14,707 bases of DNA from Sulfurovum sp. (GTDB lineage Bacteria > Campylobacterota > Campylobacteria > Campylobacterales > Sulfurovaceae), in assembly GCA_030622375.1 (NCBI GenBank), contig JAUXGC010000020.1, positions 1 to 14,707 of the forward strand, read 5' to 3'. The notes under the pieces were generated by a model. It did no database searches, was not told where the DNA came from, and was given only the letters and a program-made list of their open reading frames with translations. Shown piece by piece: positions 1-5,348 of the stretch. Position 1 is the first letter of the stretch. Each line of letters begins with the position of its first letter. A program made the translations under genes and the position numbers.

Positions 1-465
1 TTCAGCAGACATATAGATAACATCATTATCGCCTACACAAGTAGCAGACACATAATACTCTTCTTCTTGGGTGTGAGGCATAAATGGCTCAACAAGAAAG
101 TGAGTTAACATATCTACAGAAGCTTCTCCTGTTGGAGTATCTCCATCAAACTCGAAGAAAACTTCTTGTTTCTCTCCACCTTTTTCATCAATCCACGAAG
201 TGGCTTTAGCTAAAGAAACGTCACCTGGCTTGGCATCTCTAAAAAGAACCAATCCATTTTTACCTCTTTTCCCAAATAACATATCTGGTTTTGCTACCAA
301 TGTCTTTTCGTTTAACCATTTATTTGTTTTTGCAGCTTCTGTTAGTTCTGATCCATTTTGAACCATTACCGTTTCATACGCATATGTAAAGCTTGGAAAG
401 TACTTATCCCAATGCTTTGCCAAGATTGACTTTGCATCATATTCTCTAATTGCCTTTTGAGCCAT
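1..465 (-). CDS. aclB: ATP-citrate lyase, beta subunit (N-terminal 155 residues, partial)
   Basis: The 155 visible residues match the N-terminal, ATP-grasp-containing half of ATP-citrate lyase. The enzyme cleaves citrate with ATP and CoA to acetyl-CoA and oxaloacetate and is a key step of the reductive TCA cycle in autotrophic Campylobacterota. Diagnostic stretches are LVAKPDMLFGKRGKNGLV (residues 56-73) and FLVEPFMPHTQEEEYYV (123-139), which align with LVVKPDQL..RRGKLGLV and FLIEPFVPHSQAEEFYV of eukaryotic ACLY as I recall it. The start ATG (463-465) is preceded by AAGGAG about 6 nt upstream. The rest of the gene, and presumably aclA, lies to the left of the window. Succinyl-CoA synthetase beta is a distant relative, but the motifs above fit AclB better. 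Confidence 0.9.
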   Translation of the reverse strand, partial: MAQKAIREYDAKSILAKHWDKYFPSFTYAYETVMVQNGSELTEAAKTNKWLNEKTLVAKPDMLFGKRGKNGLVLFRDAKPGDVSLAKATSWIDEKGGEKQEVFFEFDGDTPTGEASVDMLTHFLVEPFMPHTQEEEYYVSATCVGDNDVIYMSAE

Positions 466-546
466 TTAGTTCTCCTTTTTAATGTTTAGTTATCAATATT
501 TTACCACGGGATATATTTAACTTTATAGATAGATAATTTAAACTAT

Positions 547-552
547 ATTATA
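547..552 (-). promoter_or_regulatory. Candidate -10 box for aclB
   Basis: A perfect TATAAT on the minus strand, preceded by a T-rich run, lies between the end of the membrane-protein gene and aclB. It would give a leader of roughly 75 nt. No convincing -35 is visible, which is usual for the vegetative sigma factor of Campylobacterota. A start further downstream is possible because the whole leader is A/T-rich. Confidence 0.35.
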
Positions 553-582
553 GAAAACAACATTGTGTATTTTAGAAACAGT

Positions 583-1686
583 TTAAAAGGTGTTTTCTCT
601 ATCTTTTGCACAAGGAAGAATATTATAATATCTCAACTGATACCACTCACGCCCATATGCATCATCATAACAAGTCAAACCATCCTTTTTTAACTGTTTA
701 GCTAAAAAGTATGGTTTGTAAATACGGCTTGCAAAATGTTTGTTTGGATCAGAAGTAAAATAAAACAACATTTGATGAAAAATGATTAATAAAACACTCA
801 AAGCCAAGAATGTCATTGTTATATTGAAACCTAAATTGTATTTTTTCTGAAATTCTGGCAAACGCACACGAACACTATGGTCAAATACATCTAACATTAA
901 GATAATAGCAATCATCACATATGGAGCAAAATCTGTGATATAGACTCTTTGCCTAATAGAAAGTAGCAAAGAAACGGCAAGTGCAGTAAAGGATATATAC
1001 CATATAAGTGTCTTTTCCCCTCTCAATAAAATGCGGTACATTGCATAAAAAAAGTATAGAAACACAAATGGGGAAAAAACAGTTGCATATAGCCCAAATA
1101 TGTCTACAAAATGCCCAGAAGGGCGTCCTCCTATATCTATGCCATTAGCAAGAAAAATAGAAACAATAAAAAAAGCTAGAGACAAAATAGCAAGTTTTTT
1201 ATCTTTATGAGTTACGGCATATAACAATAGAGCAATAAAAAAAATAATAGATGCTTCATGTATAAAGAAAAGTGCAAGCATAACAAAGGGTTGCACCCAA
1301 AAATATCCTTTTTCATAAACCAATATAAAAAGCAATACTAGAGGCAATACAATAATGGCTACATTGACCAAAGTTGTAGCAGTAAGAATACCAGGCAAAA
1401 ACATAAAAATAGAAGTAGAAAGATAAGCATCTTTCTCTTTAGGAAAATGATACCTACTTAATTTATAAAAAAGTCCTATACTTAAAATACCAAGAAAGAT
1501 ATAAAAAATCCTTAACCCTATAAAGCCAGACATAAGACTTTCTCCCCACTGCATCAATACACCGACAATATCTTCTGAAGTATAAAGTATTTTTGCCTCA
1601 TGAGGGCTAATAGGGGTAGTATAGGCGAGATAAAAAACAGCAATAACATAAAAAGTAAGCGCTAAGATAAAATACTGTTTTTTCAT
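583..1686 (-). CDS. Polytopic inner-membrane protein, possibly GT-C/family-39 glycosyltransferase-like
   Basis: A 367-residue, very hydrophobic protein with about eight to ten membrane segments (for example 5-22, 54-75, 91-124, 132-158, 166-182, 201-220, 228-244, 252-268, 288-310) and a soluble C-terminal tail (311-367). After the first membrane segment comes PISPHEAKILY (25-35). Its place and shape recall the PDEARY-type first periplasmic loop of lipid-linked-sugar glycosyltransferases such as ArnT/PMT, but the usual Asp is His (H29) while Glu30 is kept. RQRVYITDFAPY (245-256) resembles the late conserved stretch of the same superfamily. The family call is inference. The start is taken as ATG at 1684-1686; a GTG directly in front (1687-1689) could add one residue. 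Only 9 nt separate it from the trpG stop, so it is probably co-transcribed with trpG. Confidence 0.6.
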   Translation of the reverse strand: MKKQYFILALTFYVIAVFYLAYTTPISPHEAKILYTSEDIVGVLMQWGESLMSGFIGLRIFYIFLGILSIGLFYKLSRYHFPKEKDAYLSTSIFMFLPGILTATTLVNVAIIVLPLVLLFILVYEKGYFWVQPFVMLALFFIHEASIIFFIALLLYAVTHKDKKLAILSLAFFIVSIFLANGIDIGGRPSGHFVDIFGLYATVFSPFVFLYFFYAMYRILLRGEKTLIWYISFTALAVSLLLSIRQRVYITDFAPYVMIAIILMLDVFDHSVRVRLPEFQKKYNLGFNITMTFLALSVLLIIFHQMLFYFTSDPNKHFASRIYKPYFLAKQLKKDGLTCYDDAYGREWYQLRYYNILPCAKDRENTF

Positions 1687-1695
1687 CACAAATAC

Positions 1696-2265
1696 TTAAA
1701 GTTTCAAAAAGTTGGCCAACATCTCGTGCCCATATTCACTCATAATAGACTCGGGGTGGAACTGTACACCGTAAATAGGCTTATCTTTTATCTGAAGTGA
1801 CATAATTTCATTATCATCTTTACTGTGTGATGTTGCAATAATACATGTGGGAAGTGTCTCTTTTTTAACTGTTAACGAATGATAACGAGTAGCCCTAAAC
1901 TCATTTGGCAATGTCTCAAAAATTTGTGTTTTTTCATCTACAACAATTTGAGACGTTTTGCCATGCATCATATTTTTAGCCCTCACAACATCCCCACCAA
2001 AAGCTTGTGCAATACTCTGGTGCCCCAAACAAATACCAAAAATTGGTGTCGTCTGGGCAAATGTCTTAATGACTTCAAGTGTTACACCCGCCTCATCTGG
2101 AGTAGATGGTCCTGGAGAAAGAATGATTTTTTCAGGGTTTAATGCTTTAATCTCATCTATAGTGAGTTCATCATTACGTATAATCTTTAAATCTGCACCT
2201 AACTCACGGCAATATTGCACTACATTATAGGTAAAGCTATCATAATTGTCTATCATTAGTACCAT
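1696..2265 (-). CDS. trpG: Anthranilate/aminodeoxychorismate synthase glutamine amidotransferase subunit
   Basis: A 189-residue class I glutamine amidotransferase of the TrpG/PabA family, with the usual full length. It starts with the typical MIDNYDSFTYN block (4-14) and has the oxyanion segment LSPGPSTPDEAG (49-60), the nucleophile elbow GICLGHQ with Cys79, and the His170/Glu172 pair in FHPES. It releases ammonia from glutamine for anthranilate synthase component I (tryptophan) or aminodeoxychorismate synthase (folate); sequence alone does not separate the two. No component I gene is near, so the subunit may serve both, and pabA is an equally valid name. AGGAG lies 8 nt before the start. The upstream -10 candidate at 2297-2302 suggests its own promoter; the membrane protein follows closely. 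Confidence 0.92.
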   Translation of the reverse strand: MVLMIDNYDSFTYNVVQYCRELGADLKIIRNDELTIDEIKALNPEKIILSPGPSTPDEAGVTLEVIKTFAQTTPIFGICLGHQSIAQAFGGDVVRAKNMMHGKTSQIVVDEKTQIFETLPNEFRATRYHSLTVKKETLPTCIIATSHSKDDNEIMSLQIKDKPIYGVQFHPESIMSEYGHEMLANFLKL

Positions 2266-2296
2266 TTCATATGCTCCTGTCTATATCTTGAAGAGT

Positions 2297-2302
2297 ATTA
2301 TA
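2297..2302 (-). promoter_or_regulatory. Candidate -10 box for trpG
   Basis: A TATAAT on the minus strand sits 31 nt before the trpG start codon and overlaps the stop codon of the preceding 51-aa gene. It lies in the imperfect palindrome GAGCTATAATACTC (2293-2306). No clear -35 is seen. Confidence 0.4.
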
Positions 2303-2453
2303 GCTCATTATTTTTGTGCTTGGTCTTTCTTGTGTACTTTTTGTTTTTTGCAGATTCACTTCGTGTACTTAAATTTATCTCTCTTCGTATATGTGCTAGT
2401 ATATTTCCATCTCGTTTCTTGATGTTACTTTTACCTTTTGGTTTTTTGGACAT
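2298..2453 (-). CDS. Small very basic protein, ArfA-like ribosome-rescue factor candidate
   Basis: A 51-codon frame starts with ATG at 2451-2453 and overlaps the 3' end of the OB-fold gene by 23 nt. The product starts MSKKPKGKSNIKKRDGNILA and is rich in Lys/Arg. Compared with E. coli ArfA from memory, IK sits at the same position (11-12). The pattern D-x-x-I-x-A-x-(I/L) follows (D15, I18, A20, I22). The C-terminal cluster Y40-x-R42-K43-x-K45-H46-x-N48 matches SYMRKGKHGN of ArfA, at positions shifted by one. ArfA enters the mRNA channel of stalled ribosomes and recruits RF2. The length is close to the naturally truncated active ArfA. No strong ribosome binding site is visible, so translation may be coupled to the upstream gene. 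The frame and composition are seen; the ArfA assignment is inference, and an unrelated basic protein is possible. Confidence 0.5.
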   Translation of the reverse strand: MSKKPKGKSNIKKRDGNILAHIRREINLSTRSESAKNKKYTRKTKHKNNEL

Positions 2454-2817
2454 CGTATTTTCTTTCTTTTATATTAATTTGAGACTCAGAATAAATAATA
2501 ATCTGAGCTATGTCTCTATAACTCTTTATCTTACCTGTAACGCAAACATTCTTACCTCTGTACTTCACTTCAGGTTTAGAAAATCTCTCTCTGTTCTCAC
2601 CCCAAATTATTACAGTAAACACATGATTGGGGTATGCCTCATCTAGGTTCAGAAATGTTGGTTCACCTTTGCTGGAACGTGCATAATGGGTACTTGCAAC
2701 TGTACCGCATACGGTAGCTTTCTCACCTATATGATTTTGAGCCATATGTGCTGAATACTCAGATGATAATAATGGAATGGATGCAACAAATATAAAAAGA
2801 ATTGCTTTGCCGAACAT
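2431..2817 (-). CDS. Secreted OB-fold protein
   Basis: A 128-residue protein with a signal peptide (about 1-19, hydrophobic core ILFIFVASIPLLS). A single compact domain follows, with HIGEKATVCGTV (29-40), PTFLNLDEAYPNHVFTVIIW (53-72) and YRGKNVCVTGKI (86-97). These are the beta-strand blocks of the bacterial OB-fold family often annotated as nucleic-acid-binding OB fold and sometimes found behind thermonuclease domains. With a signal peptide it should be periplasmic, so the true ligand is unknown. The two cysteines (Cys37 and Cys92) might form a disulfide. The lysine-rich tail runs into the overlapping 51-aa gene. TAGGAG lies 6 nt before the start, and an extended -10 lies just upstream. The domain call is by recalled family pattern. 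Confidence 0.7.
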   Translation of the reverse strand: MFGKAILFIFVASIPLLSSEYSAHMAQNHIGEKATVCGTVASTHYARSSKGEPTFLNLDEAYPNHVFTVIIWGENRERFSKPEVKYRGKNVCVTGKIKSYRDIAQIIIYSESQINIKERKYDVQKTKR

Positions 2818-2847
2818 TATGTACTCCTATAAATTTAAATAGTCAAA

Positions 2848-2853
2848 GTATAA
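2848..2853 (-). promoter_or_regulatory. Extended -10 promoter for the OB-fold gene
   Basis: TATACT preceded by a T-run and TGT (TTTTTTGTTATACT on the minus strand) fits the extended -10 pattern of Campylobacterota. The transcription start would fall about 24 nt before the start codon. TTGAAA lies 14 nt further upstream, inside the end of the phosphoribosyltransferase gene, at sub-optimal spacing. Confidence 0.45.
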
Positions 2854-2860
2854 CAAAAAA

Positions 2861-3307
2861 CTAGCGTTTCAAATCTTCGGACCAAAAGAACTCTATCCAG
2901 CCTTTTGGTTCTTTTACATACCAAGTGGGTTTTATGCGGGCAGTTGTTTTGTAAAATATAGAAGCTGTGAGAAAAGAAATATGTGGATATTTGTCATTTA
3001 GCACACCCAACACTTCAACCAATGTATCTCCACTATCTACAATATCATCTACTACAAGCACTGTTTTGGCTTCTTTTAAGTCAGGCACGTTAAATACCTC
3101 AACAGATGTATTTTTTTGGGTATCTTCATACCCTATCGTATTGATGGCATAAACTGTACGCAAATTATAATGCTCACCCAACATTTGAGCCATAGACAAT
3201 CCACCTCTTGCAATACCAAGTATGGCATCAAAAGGTTGGTCTATTTTTTGGGTAATGGTTTTTAAATCATTTTTAAACTCTTCATAGGGATAGTATATTT
3301 TTGTCAT
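2861..3307 (-). CDS. Purine (xanthine/guanine-type) phosphoribosyltransferase
   Basis: A 148-residue type I phosphoribosyltransferase. The PRPP-binding loop VLVVDDIVDSGDTL is at 83-96 with the adjacent Asp pair (D87, D88). The substrate-side loop GIARGGLSMAQ is at 31-41, and the C-terminal hood motif KGWIEFFW (135-142) resembles the WIEFPW end of Gpt-type enzymes, which turn xanthine or guanine plus PRPP into XMP or GMP. The length is that of short Gpt-like salvage enzymes. The base specificity is inferred from the hood motif; a hypoxanthine enzyme cannot be excluded. The start ATG has only a moderate AGAGAG ribosome binding site. A weak -10 (TAATAT, 3342-3347) lies in the 114-nt gap before it, so it may be a single-gene unit. 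Confidence 0.8.
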   Translation of the reverse strand: MTKIYYPYEEFKNDLKTITQKIDQPFDAILGIARGGLSMAQMLGEHYNLRTVYAINTIGYEDTQKNTSVEVFNVPDLKEAKTVLVVDDIVDSGDTLVEVLGVLNDKYPHISFLTASIFYKTTARIKPTWYVKEPKGWIEFFWSEDLKR

Positions 3308-3421
3308 GTTCTCTCTTTTTAGAATCTTTATTTGCTTTAGAATATTACCTATGTTATGCCCTTAAAGTTCCTAATTGTTAATAATAACTTAAAAATTCAA
3401 GACAATACGCTATTACATATA

Positions 3422-3982
3422 TTAACAATAGTCTAACAACATACCATCTTTAACAGCCTGCATACTCTCCTCTCCTACTAATATTTTCACTATCTCAAGT
3501 CCAAAACATACTGCTGTTCCTGGTCCTCTTGAAGTCATAATATTGCCATCTATTACAACTTTCTGATCGTCTCTATATCCTGGATGGTCTATCTCATCTT
3601 TTGCTCCAGGATAACATGTATAATTATTTCCCAAAATACCTGCTTTTTTTAGCACAAAAGGAGCAGCACACATTGCACCTACTATTTTTTTGGCTTTAAA
3701 CTCTTTTAAAAGCTCTATCACTCTTGCATTTTCTGCCAAAGCGTATGTGCCCTCCCAGCCACCAGGAAGAACAATCATATTGAAATCATCACTTATAATA
3801 TTTTTAATAGACATATCTGCCTGAATGGTAATGCCATTGGCTCCCGTGACCAATCTGCCATGAAGTTCATCTTCAAGATATACTACACGCACCTCTATGC
3901 CTCCACGACGCATCACATCTATGAGGGCTACTGCCTCAACCTCTTCAAATCCCTCTGCCAAAGGTAATAGTACACTTGCCAT
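3422..3982 (-). CDS. DJ-1/PfpI family protein (YajL-like)
   Basis: A 186-residue protein that aligns over its full length with DJ-1/YajL. The N-terminal block LPLAEGFEEVEAVALIDVMRR (6-26) carries Glu16, the counterpart of DJ-1 Glu18. VLPGG is at 71-75. The nucleophile elbow GAMCAAPFVL has Cys105, equal to DJ-1 Cys106. SRGPGTA (151-157) closes the family signature. The position of DJ-1 His126 is Tyr124 here (TCYPGAKD). That fits the YajL branch rather than PfpI proteases, so no Cys-His-Glu protease triad is expected. Proposed roles in the family are glyoxal/methylglyoxal detoxification and chaperone or redox protection; the role here is not shown. GGGAGG lies 5 nt before the start, the strongest ribosome binding site of this part of the window, and a TATAAT lies just upstream. 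Confidence 0.88.
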   Translation of the reverse strand: MASVLLPLAEGFEEVEAVALIDVMRRGGIEVRVVYLEDELHGRLVTGANGITIQADMSIKNIISDDFNMIVLPGGWEGTYALAENARVIELLKEFKAKKIVGAMCAAPFVLKKAGILGNNYTCYPGAKDEIDHPGYRDDQKVVIDGNIMTSRGPGTAVCFGLEIVKILVGEESMQAVKDGMLLDYC

Positions 3983-4008
3983 TTGTCCTCCCTTACTATA
4001 TATAATAA

Positions 4009-4014
4009 ATTATA
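4009..4014 (-). promoter_or_regulatory. Candidate -10 box for the DJ-1 family gene
   Basis: A TATAAT on the minus strand lies 26 nt upstream of the start codon, in the 57-nt gap after the fqrB-like gene. The predicted leader is about 20 nt and ends in the strong GGGAGG. Confidence 0.45.
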
Positions 4015-4039
4015 GTCAATTTATTTTAACCTAAAATAC

Positions 4040-4993
4040 CTATTTTTTCCTTTTTATAATACTTGTGACAATTCTATATCCATGGTTAAGTGCAATAGCT
4101 ATACTTCCTCCACTATTAAAGACTATATCGCCAGCAACAAAGAGTCCCTCTACTTCACTCTCATAGTTTTCATTAAAAATAGGCTCACCCATATCATCTA
4201 AAGTGATGCCACAACTCTTTAAAAAATCACTAGGTGTTGTACCTCCAATAGCATAAACAACTCTGTCAAATAGTTCAGATTTATTGGAAAAATTAACTTT
4301 TATCTGTCCATGTTCACTCTCTATACTTTCTATATCTATACCTAATTCTAATACTACTGCCTCATCTTCACTATATTTAGAAATCATCTCTTGATTGGTT
4401 GGGTTTGGCCTAGTTAGTAACTCTCTGCGATAATTAAGAGCAACCTCGTTGCTTTCACTCAATTCACATGCGTATTCAACAGCGCTGTCTCCGCCTCCGA
4501 CCACAAGGATTTTCTCACCATTCCCACACTTGTCCAAATTAAAGTTAATTTGTGACCTCAAAGAAAGGGGTATTTTGTAAGATGGTTTATTTGGTTTACC
4601 CATGCGACCTATACTTACAATAATATTTTTAGCTACATCCACACCACATCCGGAAGTGACAAAAAAAGTGTCTTCCTTTTTTTCTACTTTTTCTACAGCA
4701 CAGTTGAACCGTGCATCTATTACTTCATCATCTAAAAGCTTATCAAAATAGTCTAAAGTACTCTCTTTGGTGCCATCCACAAACTCTACATTGCCCTCAA
4801 GTTCTACCTCTTGTCCTTGCCAATCTTTATCGACACGCTTTTGATCTTTGTAAAACTTTCTAATAGTATGTGAATGATTATCTGTTTTTTCAATCATAAG
4901 AACTTTTTTAAGACCAAGAACTTTTGCCTCTACTACAGAACCAATGCCACCAGGACCACCGCCTATAATAATCAAATCATATATATTTTCCAT
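4040..4993 (-). CDS. fqrB: FqrB-type NAD(P)H:flavodoxin/quinone oxidoreductase
   Basis: A 317-residue two-dinucleotide-binding flavoprotein. The FAD-binding GGGPGG is at 11-16, the NAD(P)-binding VVGGGDSAVEYA at 164-175, and the second FAD motif GLFVAGD at 283-289. It is shaped like thioredoxin reductase but has no CXXC. The segment around 128-140 (IGRMGKPNKPSYK) and the C-terminal block GGSIAIALNHGY match, as I recall them, H. pylori HP1164 (FqrB) and its Campylobacter homologue. FqrB passes electrons between NADPH and flavodoxin, coupling to pyruvate:flavodoxin oxidoreductase. In an organism with aclB it could supply or recover reduced carriers for reductive carboxylations; that is inference. 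TTTGGAG lies close before the start. The upstream 355-bp gap holds a dyad and a weak -10. Confidence 0.72.
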   Translation of the reverse strand: MENIYDLIIIGGGPGGIGSVVEAKVLGLKKVLMIEKTDNHSHTIRKFYKDQKRVDKDWQGQEVELEGNVEFVDGTKESTLDYFDKLLDDEVIDARFNCAVEKVEKKEDTFFVTSGCGVDVAKNIIVSIGRMGKPNKPSYKIPLSLRSQINFNLDKCGNGEKILVVGGGDSAVEYACELSESNEVALNYRRELLTRPNPTNQEMISKYSEDEAVVLELGIDIESIESEHGQIKVNFSNKSELFDRVVYAIGGTTPSDFLKSCGITLDDMGEPIFNENYESEVEGLFVAGDIVFNSGGSIAIALNHGYRIVTSIIKRKK

Positions 4994-5022
4994 ATTTTAT
5001 GCTCCAAAAGTGTGACAATGAT

Positions 5023-5028
5023 AGTTTA
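5023..5028 (-). promoter_or_regulatory. Weak extended -10 candidate for the fqrB-like gene
   Basis: TGCTAAACT on the minus strand, about 30 nt before the start codon, matches an extended -10 at TG and four of six hexamer bases. The dyad at 5051-5067 lies at its -35 position. Confidence 0.3.
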
Positions 5029-5050
5029 GCATTTTCTAGAGAACAAATCC

Positions 5051-5067
5051 ACAATAACTAGTATTGT
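5051..5067. repeat. Dyad ACAATA-N5-TATTGT, possible operator
   Basis: Perfect 6-bp inverted arms, ACAATA (5051-5056) and TATTGT (5062-5067), around ACTAG. The dyad sits just downstream of the adaptor relic and about 22 bp upstream of the weak fqrB -10. It could be an operator. The stem is too A/T-rich for a good terminator. Confidence 0.35.
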
Positions 5068-5078
5068 TTAATTGATTT

Positions 5079-5159
5079 TTACCCTTTTATAGTTACTTTT
5101 GCATACATGCCAAGGAAAATATTGTTATCTCCTTTATCAAAATTGATATGCATCTTAAT
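5079..5159 (-). pseudogene. Relic of an RND membrane-fusion protein (last 26 codons)
   Basis: The minus strand reads 26 sense codons ending in GMYAKVTIKG and a TAA. They align without gaps to the last 26 residues (241-266) of the efflux adaptor encoded at 10465-11265, which end GMYAKILIEQ, with the stop codons in register. I count 11 identities, including the whole GMYAK block and FD. The DNA also matches visibly around GGCATACATGCC/TGCATACATGCC. An in-frame TAA lies directly upstream (5160-5162) and no further adaptor sequence is recognisable to the right, so this is the tail of a lost second adaptor gene or a truncated duplication. An ATG inside (5151-5153) has no ribosome binding site. Confidence 0.65.
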
Positions 5160-5252
5160 TTACAATTTTTAAAAACATTTATTATGAAAACCTATCAGTC
5201 ACTTTTAGTAGCTTTTCAGTTTTAGTAATTAAAAATCATAATTTAAATTTTT

Positions 5253-5300
5253 TAAATAGATAAACTATATGATATTATATAAATTATAAATAGATAAACT
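5253..5300 (+). repeat. 14-bp direct repeat flanking a promoter
   Basis: TAAATAGATAAACT occurs exactly at 5253-5266 and again at 5287-5300, a period of 34 bp (about three helical turns). The two copies bracket the -10 at 5273-5278: one ends 6 bp upstream of it, the other starts near the expected transcription start. This is the geometry of a repressor or loop-forming regulator site. Confidence 0.5.
5270..5278 (+). promoter_or_regulatory. Extended -10 promoter of the DUF302-like gene
   Basis: TG-A-TATTAT reads as an extended -10 between the two 14-bp repeats. The leader would be about 60 nt and ends with AAAGGA 7 nt before the ATG at 5349. TATAAA-like hexamers follow at 5284-5290 as alternatives. 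Confidence 0.4.
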
Positions 5301-5348
5301 CTCTACCTAGCCGTCAACAGTTAAAGGGTTTAATTTAAAGGACAAACG

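Larger units (their letters stand above)
4994..5348. other. 355-bp divergent intergenic region
   Basis: This is the only gap above 300 bp. Seen in it, from left to right: a weak extended -10 for the fqrB-like gene (5023-5028), a dyad (5051-5067), a decayed C-terminal fragment of an efflux adaptor gene (5079-5159), an A/T-rich stretch without any frame or hairpin I can support (5163-5250), and a plus-strand promoter flanked by a 14-bp direct repeat (5253-5300) with a ribosome binding site at its right end. No tRNA or riboswitch-like structure was seen. Confidence 0.7.

Noticed and set aside
520..540. ATAGATAGATAATTT before aclB as a third copy of the 14-bp repeat at 5253-5300
   Set aside because: Only the short core AGATAA is shared, which is expected by chance in such A/T-rich DNA.
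3363..3400. Terminator behind the DJ-1 family gene (GTTA-TTAT-TAAC on the minus strand)
   Set aside because: A 4-bp A/T stem without a clear U-run is too weak to support.
4040..4993. Thioredoxin reductase annotation
   Set aside because: Both dinucleotide motifs fit, but the redox-active CXXC is absent, and the recalled similarity is to FqrB.
5082..5153. 24-codon open frame starting at ATG 5151-5153 as a leader peptide for fqrB
   Set aside because: It has no ribosome binding site and its sequence is the tail of an adaptor protein, so decay explains it better.
5163..5250. Further adaptor sequence in the stretch to the right of the relic
   Set aside because: All three minus-strand frames are broken by stops and none resembles the corresponding part of the intact adaptor.
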